Shown here: positions 48,494 to 57,056 of the stretch, piece after piece
Numbering within the stretch: position 1 is the stretch's first letter
Layout: every line of letters starts with the position of its first letter
Source of the DNA: Mycobacteriaceae bacterium
GTDB lineage: Bacteria > Actinomycetota > Actinomycetes > Mycobacteriales > Mycobacteriaceae
Assembly (NCBI GenBank): GCA_028726465.1
Contig: JAQYQB010000017.1
Span: 1-64,000 of the forward strand
Reading direction: 5' to 3'
DNA length: 64,000 bases
Program-made: the position numbers and the translations under genes
The notes under the pieces: generated by a model
Told to the model about the DNA's origin: nothing
Database searches by the model: none
What the model saw: the letters and a program-made list of their open reading frames with translations, nothing else

Positions 48494-48962
48494 CGGGCTG
48501 CCCGCCTTCTCGCTTATAAGTGTAGGCATCCGCGCCGGAGGGTTGGTAATAGTTGCGGCGCACGCCCAGCCGGTCAAAGCCATAGGCCTCGTACAGGCTA
48601 ATCGCCGGCACGTTGTCCACGCGCACTTCCAAAAAGATCGGGGCCTTCTCACGGTCGGCGATGTAGCAGATATTGTCCATCATCATCCGGCCAATACCGC
48701 GGCGCTGGTGCGCCGGATCCGTGCCAATGGTGTGGATTTCGTACTCCGGGTCATCGGCCGGGCCCATCCGCCCGATGCCCGCGTAGCCGACCAACAGATC
48801 CGCCTCGGTATCCTGCACGCCTAGGTAAAAGGTGTGCGGCTGGCGGAACTCCGCCTGGAAGACCTCTTGCGACCAGGGGGTCTCCCCCGGGAAGAGCACG
48901 GTTTCCAGCTCGGCGCACCGGGCGGCGTCGGATGCTTCTAACTCCCGCAGGACGAGGCTCAC
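48468..48962 (-). CDS. rimI: Ribosomal-protein alanine N-acetyltransferase
   Basis: 164 aa, GNAT fold. Acetylates the N-terminal alanine of S18 or a similar substrate with acetyl-CoA. Family segments: CAELETVLFPGETPWSQEVFQAE, YAGIGRMG, the acetyl-CoA loop TIGTDPAHQRRGIGRMMMD, VRVDNVPAISLYEAYGFDRLGVRRNYY. The GTG start overlaps the tsaB stop by 4 bases (GTGA). The tail PASNQRTSN is not part of the fold and comes from a tandem duplication. TsaB-RimI-TsaD is a usual actinobacterial order. Confidence 0.92.
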   Translation of the reverse strand: MSLVLRELEASDAARCAELETVLFPGETPWSQEVFQAEFRQPHTFYLGVQDTEADLLVGYAGIGRMGPADDPEYEIHTIGTDPAHQRRGIGRMMMDNICYIADREKAPIFLEVRVDNVPAISLYEAYGFDRLGVRRNYYQPSGADAYTYKREGGQPASNQRTSN

Positions 48963-49654
48963 AGCTCGACCTCGGGGATGGCCGCCGAGCGCGGCTTCGG
49001 CGCCGGCTCCTTGGCGTCGGGCCGGCGCAGGTACAGCGGCACCAGCGGCTCCGGCTGCGCGCTAAAGTCCACGGCCGCTGCCAGCGCGGCCGGGCGCGGG
49101 TTGAGCGCCGGGCGCACGGCGTCGTGCCACTTCTCCGGCAGCCGCTCCCCCAGCGCCGCCGGGATATAGACGGCAGTCACGGTATCCGGGAAGTCCACCT
49201 CCTCCGGCCGGGCCACGTCCGGCCCGCTGACCCGCTCGGTGCCGCGGTAGACGGAGTAATAGATCTCCTTGCGGCGGGCATCGGTAGCCACCACGAACTC
49301 GCCGCTGTCCTGGGCGGCTGCGGCCACGGCGATGGCGTCGTGCGAGCAGAGCCCATAGACCGGGATGCCGCGCGCCTGCGCCAGGGCCGAGGCCGTGGCC
49401 ATCCCGACGCGCAGGCCGGTAAACGGCCCCGGACCGCAGCCGGCCACGACGGCGTCCAGCTGGGAATAGTCCCCGCCCAGCAGCTGGTCGATGGTGGGCA
49501 TCAGCAGCTCATTGTGGGCGCGGGTGTCCTCAACGGTCGCGTCCTGGACCGCCGACGGTTGGGCACCAGCCGCGTTGCCCGGCTGGGCCGGGTCGATGTC
49601 CACCAGACCGGTGACCAGATCCGTGGTGGAGGTGTCGATGCACAGAACCCGCAT
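48959..49654 (-). CDS. tsaB: t6A synthesis protein TsaB
   Basis: 231 aa from the ATG at 49654, which shares one base with the preceding stop (TAATG). Inactive ASKHA paralogue that scaffolds TsaD: VLCIDTSTTDLVTGLVD, HNELLMPTIDQLL, VVAGCGPGPFTGLRVGMATASALA and VYGLCSHDAIAVAA are conserved. The C-terminal half is less conserved, as usual. Overlaps rimI by 4 bases. Confidence 0.93.
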   Translation of the reverse strand: MRVLCIDTSTTDLVTGLVDIDPAQPGNAAGAQPSAVQDATVEDTRAHNELLMPTIDQLLGGDYSQLDAVVAGCGPGPFTGLRVGMATASALAQARGIPVYGLCSHDAIAVAAAAQDSGEFVVATDARRKEIYYSVYRGTERVSGPDVARPEEVDFPDTVTAVYIPAALGERLPEKWHDAVRPALNPRPAALAAAVDFSAQPEPLVPLYLRRPDAKEPAPKPRSAAIPEVEL

Positions 49655-50130
49655 TAGGACGCCAGGACCCAGGTTCCGTCTTGGTTCTGCATGAACGGCA
49701 GCAGGGAGAAGCCGTTGATCACCGGCGGGACCTGCTGGGAGCACAGGTCAACCTCGCTGCGGTCCAGCTTCTCCGGGAAGCTGTTCAGGTCCTCGTCCAG
49801 GGCCACCAGGTAGTTGGTGTCCTCCGGGACCTTGCCGTCCACCAGGTCCAGCTTGTCCGGGTTCAGACCGAAGGCCTCCTGCAGCTCATCGCCGGAAACG
49901 CCCGGGCAGACAAATGCCGCGGCGCTCCACTCCTCGCCGTAGACATCCGCCGGGGACAGGGCCGTGCCGTGCAGGCCCTTGTTCTTGGTCTCTTCCAGGA
50001 TATGGCCCACGCGGCCGACCGGCTCGTCTGCGCGGGCGGCGGTCCAGCCGACCAGGCCCAGGATGGCGATGAGGAAGCCGATGGTGACGACGGCCACCAG
50101 TGCGGCGGCTGACTTGGACAGTTTCATCAT
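49654..50130 (-). CDS. Membrane-anchored or secreted hypothetical protein inside the t6A cluster
   Basis: 158 aa. A single helix near the N-terminus (AAALVAVVTIGFLIAILGLVGW, about residues 8-30) anchors or exports the protein; the rest lies outside the cell. Two cysteines (FVCPGVSG and DLCSQQVPP) could form a disulfide. AAGGAG precedes the double ATG; either Met can start. Its stop overlaps the tsaB ATG, so it is co-translated with a tRNA-modification gene though its own location is the envelope. Family not recognised. Confidence 0.7.
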   Translation of the reverse strand: MMKLSKSAAALVAVVTIGFLIAILGLVGWTAARADEPVGRVGHILEETKNKGLHGTALSPADVYGEEWSAAAFVCPGVSGDELQEAFGLNPDKLDLVDGKVPEDTNYLVALDEDLNSFPEKLDRSEVDLCSQQVPPVINGFSLLPFMQNQDGTWVLAS

Positions 50131-50293
50131 GGTGACTCCTTCTGCGCGACAGTCGTACGCCCGACTATCGGATTAGTTCTATGGGGATTAAGTGCCTAGA
50201 CAGGCTTGGGCATTGTTTTTACGCCCTGTAATGGTACATCGTGCAGGTTCCGCGAGTGTGTGGCGCCTCCGCGGTAGCCGCGGGCGCGGGCCG

Positions 50294-50800
50294 CTAGCGG
50301 CTGTGCCACTGCCAGGAAATGACGCGGGGGCCGTCCTCGTCCAGCGGGGCATCGTCGGCCCGGGCGCTCTCGCGGTCGATGCGCACGAGCAGGAAGTCGT
50401 CGCTGAGCTGCTCGACCAGCCCGCCGCCCCACTCGGCGACGACGACGGCGTCGGCCAGCTCCGTGTCCAGGTCCAGCGCGTCCAGGTCCCCGATGGGGTC
50501 GCCCGAGCCGGCGCCGAAGTCATCCAGCAGGCGGTAGGCGTCCACGTGCACCAGGTTCGGGCCGGACTGCTTCGCGCGGTGCTCCCGGGCGATGACGAAG
50601 GTCGGCGAGGTCACCCGGCCTTTCACACCCATGCCTTCGGCGATGCCCTGGGTCAGGGTGGTCTTGCCCGCGCCCAGCGGGCCGTCCAGGATCACCACGT
50701 CGCCGGCCTCCAGCGCGCGTCCCAGCCGCGCACCTAGATCCTGGGTCTGCTCGCGGGTGCTCAGGGTCTCGCTGCCCTGGGCGGGAAAATCGCTGCGCAT
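50294..50800 (-). CDS. tsaE: t6A synthesis ATPase TsaE
   Basis: 168 aa from the ATG at 50800, one base past the alr stop. P-loop ATPase that drives turnover of the TsaBD complex: VILDGPLGAGKTTLTQGIAEGMG (Walker A), VTSPTFVIAREH and HVDAYRLLDD, VVVAEWGGGL (Walker B region). The longer open frame upstream lies inside alr and was discarded. 163 bases separate it from the anchored protein downstream. Confidence 0.94.
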   Translation of the reverse strand: MRSDFPAQGSETLSTREQTQDLGARLGRALEAGDVVILDGPLGAGKTTLTQGIAEGMGVKGRVTSPTFVIAREHRAKQSGPNLVHVDAYRLLDDFGAGSGDPIGDLDALDLDTELADAVVVAEWGGGLVEQLSDDFLLVRIDRESARADDAPLDEDGPRVISWQWHSR

Positions 50801-50801
50801 C

Positions 50802-51902
50802 CTAGGCCTCCTGCCGGGGCAGGTAGGTCCGCTGGGTGCGCCCGGTGGGCCGGCAGACCACCTCGTAGTTGATGGTCCCGGCGGCGTTCGCCAGATCCGT
50901 GGCGCTGCGCCCGCCAGTGCCAAAAAGCACGGCCTCGTCCCCGATGGCCACCCCGTGCGGGTTGGAACCTAGGTCCACCACGACCTGGTCCATGCACACC
51001 CGGCCGACCTGCGGGTAGAGGTGGCCGTTGATGCCCACCTCCAGCTTGTCCTGGAAGTTGCGCGGCAGGCCGTCGGCGTAGCCGGCGGGCACGGTGGCCA
51101 GGTAACCCGGCTCGGACGCGCTCCAGGTCAGGCCGTAGCAGGTGGCCTCCCCCGGCTCGATCGGTTTGACGTTGATGACGGTGGCGGCCCAGGTCATCGC
51201 CGGGCGCAGGTCGTGTTCCAGGCCCTCGATGGGCTCCAGGCCGTAGCAGGCCAGGCCCACGCGCACCTGCTCGAAGTAGGCGCTCGGGCGGGTCAGGGTG
51301 GCCGGGGAATTCGCCAGGTGGTTGACCGGGCACTCCAGGCCCATCGACCGCGCCTGCTCTAGCGCGTCGCGGAACTGCTGTTCCTGGTGGTCATTGTGCG
51401 GATGATCCGGGGTATCGGCGCACGCGAAGTGCGACATCAGGCCGGTGACCTCCAGGAAGGGGCAGTCGCGCAGCAGCTCAAAGGCCTCCGCCCAGTCCGC
51501 GCGCTGGATGCCGGAGCGGTGCATCCCGGTCTCCACGCCGATGATGACGCTGGCCGGGGTCTCCTGGTTGATGAGTGCCCGGGCGTGCTCCAGGGAGGGC
51601 ACGCCGACGGTGATCCCGTGGGCTAAGACCTCCGAGAGATCGTCGCTGGGGGCCCAGATCCACGCCGCGATCGGCTGGTTGACGCCGACCTGGCGCAGGC
51701 GCACGGCCTCCGCCGTGGTGGCCACGCCGAAAGCGTCCGCGCCGGCGGCTGCCATCACGGGGGCCACCTTCTCGATTCCATGCCCGTAGGCGTCCGCCTT
51801 CACCACGCACATCAGCCGGGTGCCCGGTCCCACTTTGTCCTTGAGATAGGCAATATTGTGGGCGATGGCATCCAAATCGATGCGGGTGGTGAGTAACGAC
51901 AT
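50802..51902 (-). CDS. alr: Alanine racemase
   Basis: 366 aa. PLP enzyme making D-alanine for peptidoglycan. The PLP lysine is in CVVKADAYGHGIEKV, the second catalytic residue is the Tyr in PAGYADGLPRNFQD, and RVCMDQVVVDLG holds the conserved substrate-binding segment. Lies 5 bases after glmS and directly before tsaE, so cell-wall precursor and t6A genes share a transcript. Confidence 0.96.
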   Translation of the reverse strand: MSLLTTRIDLDAIAHNIAYLKDKVGPGTRLMCVVKADAYGHGIEKVAPVMAAAGADAFGVATTAEAVRLRQVGVNQPIAAWIWAPSDDLSEVLAHGITVGVPSLEHARALINQETPASVIIGVETGMHRSGIQRADWAEAFELLRDCPFLEVTGLMSHFACADTPDHPHNDHQEQQFRDALEQARSMGLECPVNHLANSPATLTRPSAYFEQVRVGLACYGLEPIEGLEHDLRPAMTWAATVINVKPIEPGEATCYGLTWSASEPGYLATVPAGYADGLPRNFQDKLEVGINGHLYPQVGRVCMDQVVVDLGSNPHGVAIGDEAVLFGTGGRSATDLANAAGTINYEVVCRPTGRTQRTYLPRQEA

Positions 51903-51907
51903 GGAAG

Positions 51908-53779
51908 CTACTCTACCGTCACCGACTTTGCGAGGTTACGCGGCTGGTCCACGTCGTAGCCCTTGGCGGCGGCGACGTTGCAGGCGAAGATCTGCAGCGG
52001 CACGGTAGCCAGCAGCGGCTGCATCAGGGTCGGGGCCTGCGGGATGCGGATGATGTAGTCCGCGTAGTCCTCGACCGCGGTGTCGCCTTCCTCGGCGATG
52101 ACCACGGTGACGGCGCCGCGGGCGCGGATCTCCTGGATGTTGGAGACCACCTTGGAGTGCAGCGAGTCGCGCCCGCGCGGGGACGGCACGATAACGAAGA
52201 CCGGCTGGCCCTGCTCGATGAGCGCGATCGGGCCGTGCTTGAGCTCGCCGGCGGCGAAGCCCTCGGCGTGCAGGTAGGCGATTTCCTTCAGCTTCAGCGC
52301 GCCCTCCAGGGCGACGGGGAAGCCGACGTGGCGGCCCAGGAAGAGCACGGAGGTCGCGTTCTGCATGGACTTGGCCAGGTCCGCGACCTGCTGCTCGCCG
52401 TCGATGACCTCCTGGATCTTGTCCGGCATGGCGCGCAGCTCGCGCAGGGTGGATTCGACCTCGTCGGCAAACTTGTTGCCGCGCAGCTGCGCCAGGTACA
52501 GGCCCAGCAGGTAGGTGGCGGTGATCTGCGCCAGGAAGGCCTTGGTGGAGGCCACCGCGATCTCCGGGCCGGCGTGGGTGTACAGCGCGGCGTCGGACTC
52601 ACGCGGGATGGACGAGCCCTGGGTGTTGCAGATGGCGATGACCTTCGCGCCCTGCTGGCGGGCGTGCCGCACGGCCATCAGGGTGTCCATGGTCTCGCCG
52701 GACTGGGACAGGGCCACCACGAGCGTCTTTTCGTTGACGATCGGATCGCGGTAGCGGAACTCGTGCGCCAGCTCCACCTCGGTGGGGATGCGGCACCAGT
52801 GCTCGATGGCGTAGCGGGCCACGTGGCCGGCGTAGGCGGCGGTGCCGCAGGCGATGACGATGATCTTGTCGATGGACTTGAGCACGGATTCCTCGATCCG
52901 CAGCTCGTCCAGGATCAGCTTGCCGGACTCGTCGAAGCGGCCCAGCAGGGTGTCGCGGACCGCGCTCGGCTGGTCGTGGATCTCCTTGTCCATGAAGGAG
53001 TCGAAGCCACCCTTTTCTGCCTGGGCGGCGTCCCACTTGATTTCAAACGGCTTGCCCTCGGCCGGGTTGCCGTCGTAATCGGTGATGGCGACCTCGTCCG
53101 CGGTGATGGTCACGACGCGGTCGTTATCGATCTCAACGGCGGACTTGGTGTAGTCGATGAAGCCCGACACGTCGGAGCCCAGGAAGTTTTCGCCCTCGCC
53201 CAGTCCGATGACCAGCGGCGAGTCGCGGCGGGCAGCCACGATGCGGTCCGGCTGATCCGCGTGGATGGCCAGCAGCGTGAAGGCGCCTTCGAAGCGCTGG
53301 CAAGCCAGCTGCATAGCGCGGGTCAGGTCACCCTCGGCCTCGCCGTGGAAGACGTCGGCGAGCACCGTGGCGGCGACCTCGGTGTCGGTCTCCGACGCGA
53401 AGTGGGCGCCCTTGTCGATGAGCTCGGTGCGCAGCTCGGAGAAGTTCTCGATGATGCCGTTGTGCACGACGGCGAGCTTCCCGCCGTCTACGACGTGCGG
53501 GTGGGCGTTGATGTCGGTGGGGCCGCCGTGGGTGGCCCAGCGGGTGTGGCCGATACCCAGGACCGAGTCCGGCACCGGGCGGCTGGCCAGCTCCTTATCC
53601 AGCTCGGCTACCTTGCCGGCCTTCTTGCGCCAACTGATTTCCCCGTCCGCGTACATCGCGATGCCGGCGGAGTCATAGCCGCGGTATTCCAGGCGGCGCA
53701 GCCCCTCCAGCACGACGTCGAGGGCAAAATATTCACGGTCGTTTCCCGATTGACCAACGTATCCGACGATTCCACACAT
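51908..53779 (-). CDS. glmS: Glutamine-fructose-6-phosphate aminotransferase
   Basis: 623 aa from the ATG at 53779, where MCGIVGYVG places the catalytic Cys directly after the initiator Met, as the mechanism needs. Makes glucosamine-6-phosphate. Ntn amidotransferase (RRLEYRGYDSAGIA, GIGHTRWATHGGPTDINAHPH split over the motif), two SIS domains (IACGTAAYAGHVARYAIE; LSQSGETMDT; FLGRHVGFPVALEGALKLKE) and the invariant C-terminus PRNLAKSVTVE. GlmM, the next enzyme, is encoded 3.3 kb away. No glmS ribozyme is visible in the short leader. Confidence 0.97.
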   Translation of the reverse strand: MCGIVGYVGQSGNDREYFALDVVLEGLRRLEYRGYDSAGIAMYADGEISWRKKAGKVAELDKELASRPVPDSVLGIGHTRWATHGGPTDINAHPHVVDGGKLAVVHNGIIENFSELRTELIDKGAHFASETDTEVAATVLADVFHGEAEGDLTRAMQLACQRFEGAFTLLAIHADQPDRIVAARRDSPLVIGLGEGENFLGSDVSGFIDYTKSAVEIDNDRVVTITADEVAITDYDGNPAEGKPFEIKWDAAQAEKGGFDSFMDKEIHDQPSAVRDTLLGRFDESGKLILDELRIEESVLKSIDKIIVIACGTAAYAGHVARYAIEHWCRIPTEVELAHEFRYRDPIVNEKTLVVALSQSGETMDTLMAVRHARQQGAKVIAICNTQGSSIPRESDAALYTHAGPEIAVASTKAFLAQITATYLLGLYLAQLRGNKFADEVESTLRELRAMPDKIQEVIDGEQQVADLAKSMQNATSVLFLGRHVGFPVALEGALKLKEIAYLHAEGFAAGELKHGPIALIEQGQPVFVIVPSPRGRDSLHSKVVSNIQEIRARGAVTVVIAEEGDTAVEDYADYIIRIPQAPTLMQPLLATVPLQIFACNVAAAKGYDVDQPRNLAKSVTVE

Positions 53780-53913
53780 AGCCCCAGATGTTACAGCATC
53801 ATCCAGCACTCCGACGGATTCAGGTTGTATATTCACCTCGCCGTAATAATTGCCCGAAGTTTTCGGCCCCGGTCAGGTGCTACCGCGCCAAGGTTTGCTC
53901 TATCCTGGTAGAT

Positions 53914-54747
53914 GTGTCTGCGAATTTGAAGAAGCATCTATCGACCCTGTCCAAGCGCGGCCCGCACCGGGTACTCGTCGGCGATCTGTCGTACGCCGGC
54001 CTGAACGGCAAGGTGTATGCCCCTGCCGAAGGCAACGCGTTGCCCGCCGTGGCTTTCGGCCACGACTGGATGAAGAAGGTGAAAAGCTACCACGCCACGC
54101 TGCGCCACCTGGCCTCGTGGGGGATCGTGGCGGTCGCCCCGGACACGGAGACCGGCTTTCACCCGAACCACCGCAACTTAGCCGCTGACATGGAAACCGC
54201 CCTGCAGATCGCCGCCGGCGTGAAGCTGGGCCAGGGCAATATCTCCGTCGGCCCGGGCAAGCTCGGCATGGTCGGCCACGGCATGGGCGGCGGCGCCGCA
54301 GTCCTGGCCAGCGTTGATAACGAGAAGGTGCGCGCTGTCGCGGCCATTTACCCCGCCTCCACTGCCCCGTCGGCCTCCCGCGCCGCCCGCCGCCTGGAGA
54401 TCCCCGGCCTGGTCATCGGCTCCGGCCGCTCCGATATCTTCAGCGCCGGCAACCCGGCAAAGTTGGCCTACAACTGGGCCGGCGACTGCTCCTACCGGGA
54501 GATCGCCAAGGGCACCCAGCAGGGCTTTAGCGAAGACCGCCTGACCAAGCTCATGCTCGGCACCCCAGCCTTTGAGGGCGGCCCCACGGAGACCGCCCGC
54601 GGCCTTATCACCGGTTTCTTCCTCCACCAGCTCAACAACGACAGCAAGTACTCCGACTTCTCCGATCCGGAGGCCGTCGGCAAGAACGTGGAGAGCTTCA
54701 TCGGCGAAGACCTCAGTGAGAAGGCCGGCGTCACCCGCGACGACTAG
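53914..54747 (+). CDS. Alpha/beta-hydrolase-fold protein lacking the nucleophile serine
   Basis: 277 aa from the GTG at 53914, 7 bases after TATCCT, so probably leaderless. Resembles the dienelactone-hydrolase / PET-hydrolase-like group: oxyanion-region AFGHDWMKKVKSYHATLRHL, LASWGIVAVAPDTETG, and an elbow GMVGHGMGGGAAVLAS. The usual G-x-S-x-G has Gly at residue 123 instead of Ser (GHGMG), so normal esterase chemistry should not work. An Asp (GSGRSDIFSAG) and later residues could be the rest of the triad. Divergent from glmS; its stop shares CTAG with the convergent coiled-coil gene. Confidence 0.75.
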   Translation: MSANLKKHLSTLSKRGPHRVLVGDLSYAGLNGKVYAPAEGNALPAVAFGHDWMKKVKSYHATLRHLASWGIVAVAPDTETGFHPNHRNLAADMETALQIAAGVKLGQGNISVGPGKLGMVGHGMGGGAAVLASVDNEKVRAVAAIYPASTAPSASRAARRLEIPGLVIGSGRSDIFSAGNPAKLAYNWAGDCSYREIAKGTQQGFSEDRLTKLMLGTPAFEGGPTETARGLITGFFLHQLNNDSKYSDFSDPEAVGKNVESFIGEDLSEKAGVTRDD

Positions 54748-55013
54748 CCCCTCCGCAGCACGGATTTAACCTGCCCCGGCGCACTGGTGCGCTGGGGCTT
54801 TCTGCGTTCATCCCGCCCCACCCCGGGCCGCGCCGCCGATGCCCGCGCCGTCTTGCCGGTCGCCTTCGCCTCGGCACTGGCCTGGTGCTTGGCATTGTCC
54901 GCGGCCTTTTCTAAGTCTTCCTGCGCCTTGGCCAGGGTGCGTTCAAATTCCAACAGCCGCGCCGCGGTGCGCTGGCGGAACTGCCGGGCAAATTCGTCGA
55001 AGTCGTTTACCAT
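54744..55013 (-). CDS. Small coiled-coil protein, third gene of the Pro-Glu operon
   Basis: 89 aa. Residues 1-60 are a continuous charged helix ([40 protein letters not shown]) and the rest is a basic, Arg/Lys/Pro-rich tail ending VKSVLRRG. Its ATG overlaps the stop of the Pro-Glu-rich gene by 7 bases, so it is translationally coupled. No membrane segment. Function unknown. Confidence 0.65.
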   Translation of the reverse strand: MVNDFDEFARQFRQRTAARLLEFERTLAKAQEDLEKAADNAKHQASAEAKATGKTARASAARPGVGRDERRKPQRTSAPGQVKSVLRRG

Positions 55014-56599
55014 CGTCCTGCCTTTCGGGCTCGCTCTTGCGGTTCATCTCCAGCTTCTTCCTCCGGCGCCTCCGGCTCTTGCGGGGCAGGGCCCGCCCGG
55101 CCACCGGCGTCCGCAGCCGGCGGTGTCGCCGGTTCGGGCGCTACCGGCTGGGCAGCAGGCTCGGGCGCCGGCTCAGGCGCCGGCTCAGGCGCCGGCGGCG
55201 CGGCATCCATATGGGCCAGCTTGCCTGCCGGCGGTTCCGGCTCTGGTACCTCTGACAGGTCCGGCGGCGACGGCTTAGGCGCAGGCTCCGGCTCGGGTTG
55301 TGGTTTAGGCTCCGGCTCCGGGCAAGGCTCGAGTTCTGGCTCTGGCTCAGGAGCTGGTTCTGGTTCCGGGCAGTCCATGCCCTCCAGGCACTCGGCCGCG
55401 GCCGCCAGCAGCAGGCCTGCCCCGATGAGGGCCACGCCAGCGCCGGCGACGCCGAGTGCGCCGCAGCAGCTGTGTGCGGGTTCGCACGGGACCGGTTCCG
55501 GGCAGGGCTCGGGTGCTGGCTCAGGTGCTGGCTCAGGTTCCGGTTCGGGTTCAGGCTCGGGTGCGGGCTGTCCGGCCGGTTCGGTCTCCGGTGCTGGCTT
55601 CGGCTCCGGGCAGGGCTCAGGCTCGGGTTCTGGCTCTGGTTTAGGTTCTGGCTCCGGGCACGGCTCAGGCTCGGGTTCCGGGCAGGGCTCAGGCTTGGGT
55701 TCCGGTTTAGGTTTGGGCTGCGGTTGCGGTTCTGGTTGTTTTTCTGGCTCTGGTTTTGGTTCCGGCTCTGGGGCCGGCTTGGGCGCAGGGTCCAGGGACG
55801 ACGGTTCGGTCGGTGGTGGGCCGGCATCCGGAGCGGGCTGAGGCTGCGGTTTGGGCTCGGGCTTGGGTTGCGGTTCTGGTTTAGGCTTGGGCTCGGCCTC
55901 TGGCTTGGGCTCTGGCTGGCCCTCGGCGCAGGGCTCGGCTTCCGCGGGGGCTTGCGGTGGTTCGGGTGGTAGCGGGCGCTCGCAGGCGCACTCGCAGCGG
56001 CGCTCGAATTCCTCGTAGCAGCTGTCGATGGCCTCGTCACGCTCCCGGCAGGTGCCGGCGACCTGCTTGTTGGTGTCCTCGATGACGCGGCCGCCGATGG
56101 CGGAGATGGCGGGGATGAGGAACTGGGCCACGGGGTGGCGGCGCAGCACCATGGCCAGGATGTCCAGCAGCCCGATGGCGGCGCTGAGCAGCTCCCCAAT
56201 CGCGGAGTCGGAGATGTGCACCACGTCGTCGATGGCCTGGGCGCAATGCTCCGCGTCGCGGGCGAGCTCGTCGGCCTGGGTGCGGTCCTCCTCGTGGTCG
56301 TCGTTGATGGTGCGCAGGCGGTCCAGCAGCTTATCGCCGGCGGCGAGGAAGCCGCCGCCGAAGAGGAATTCGCGCAGCTCCCCGCCGCCGCGGTTGGGCC
56401 GGTCCGCTCCCACGGCCGCGCGGGTGCCCGCCACCAGGTCGGCGCTGCTGAGCCCGTCGACGGAAGCGACCATCCGCTGCAGCACCCCGACGGGCAGGCT
56501 GGGGCCGGAATACGCGCCCTGGCTGGCTAGCTGGAAATTGCTTACCGAGCGGGAATAATCGGCCAGTTGGCTGCGGGCCATGGCGCTGGTGCTACTCAT
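55007..56599 (-). CDS. Large Pro-Glu-rich, Cys-rich membrane protein
   Basis: 530 aa. Residues 1 to about 200 are helical with a hydrophobic patch ([20 protein letters not shown], then [16 protein letters not shown]), and end in a Cys cluster [11 protein letters not shown]. Then come about 170 residues of [12 protein letters not shown] repeats in which PCPEPE recurs. A hydrophobic segment ([20 protein letters not shown], about 390-410) is followed by more Pro-Glu repeats and an acidic end. The start at 56599 overlaps the upstream stop by 8 bases. The helical N-terminus resembles type VII-associated proteins, and an ESX-4 locus lies 6 kb away. Function unknown; the repeats could span the cell wall. 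Confidence 0.7.
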   Translation of the reverse strand: MSSTSAMARSQLADYSRSVSNFQLASQGAYSGPSLPVGVLQRMVASVDGLSSADLVAGTRAAVGADRPNRGGGELREFLFGGGFLAAGDKLLDRLRTINDDHEEDRTQADELARDAEHCAQAIDDVVHISDSAIGELLSAAIGLLDILAMVLRRHPVAQFLIPAISAIGGRVIEDTNKQVAGTCRERDEAIDSCYEEFERRCECACERPLPPEPPQAPAEAEPCAEGQPEPKPEAEPKPKPEPQPKPEPKPQPQPAPDAGPPPTEPSSLDPAPKPAPEPEPKPEPEKQPEPQPQPKPKPEPKPEPCPEPEPEPCPEPEPKPEPEPEPEPCPEPKPAPETEPAGQPAPEPEPEPEPEPAPEPAPEPCPEPVPCEPAHSCCGALGVAGAGVALIGAGLLLAAAAECLEGMDCPEPEPAPEPEPELEPCPEPEPKPQPEPEPAPKPSPPDLSEVPEPEPPAGKLAHMDAAPPAPEPAPEPAPEPAAQPVAPEPATPPAADAGGRAGPAPQEPEAPEEEAGDEPQERARKAGRW

Positions 56600-56900
56600 G
56601 GCTATCCCCCTGCCCCAGCCGGGCGCCGAACGCGTCGTCACCGCGGTAGAGGGCGGTGAACTGGTCGGCCGCGGCACGCACGGTGTCGTCCATGTTGTTA
56701 ATGCGCCAGCCGCCCTGCTCATGCAGGCGGTTGAGCAACTGCTGGATGCGCTGCCCGTGGCCGGCGAAGTCGCGGCCGGCGGCGGCCTGCGGGTACTCCG
56801 GCACGCGGCGCAGGTGGGCCTGGCGCTGTGCGCTCACGCCGGTGGATACCTGGCGGAGGCGAGCGACAATATCAGTGTGGTCGAACTCGATTTCCGGCAC
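56592..56900 (-). CDS. Small helical protein, possibly WXG100-like, first gene of the Pro-Glu operon
   Basis: 102 aa from a GTG with AAAGGGAG upstream. Predicted to be mostly two helices ([20 protein letters not shown] and [20 protein letters not shown], then [19 protein letters not shown]). Its length and helical character are like WXG100/ESX partners, but a true W-x-G turn is not present (GGWR occurs instead). Overlaps the Pro-Glu protein gene by 8 bases. A partner or chaperone of that protein is the natural guess. Confidence 0.6.
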   Translation of the reverse strand: MPEIEFDHTDIVARLRQVSTGVSAQRQAHLRRVPEYPQAAAGRDFAGHGQRIQQLLNRLHEQGGWRINNMDDTVRAAADQFTALYRGDDAFGARLGQGDSHE

Positions 56901-57056
56901 CGAGGGACTCCCTTTCTTGCAGTCTCGTCTTTTTAAGGTTTTGGCCGCCCCGGTGGGAGCAGCTTCACCTTATTTGGACTGCCGGAAGTCCCCGGCGGTT
57001 CCCGCCAATTTCTGCGGGAACTTTTTAGGGTTTCGGGTGCCGGTGGTGCGGGTGGT

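Noticed and set aside
51908..53913. glmS riboswitch/ribozyme
   Set aside because: The gap between glmS and the divergent gene is 134 bases and holds two promoters; no ribozyme-like fold was apparent, and corynebacteria are not known to have it.
55221..55972. Gly/Ser-rich plus-strand frames opposite the Pro-Glu protein, resembling PGRS or silk-like repeats
   Set aside because: They are the complement of CCx-GAx repeats. The minus-strand frame has a start overlapping the upstream gene, an N-terminal domain and overlapping neighbours on both sides.
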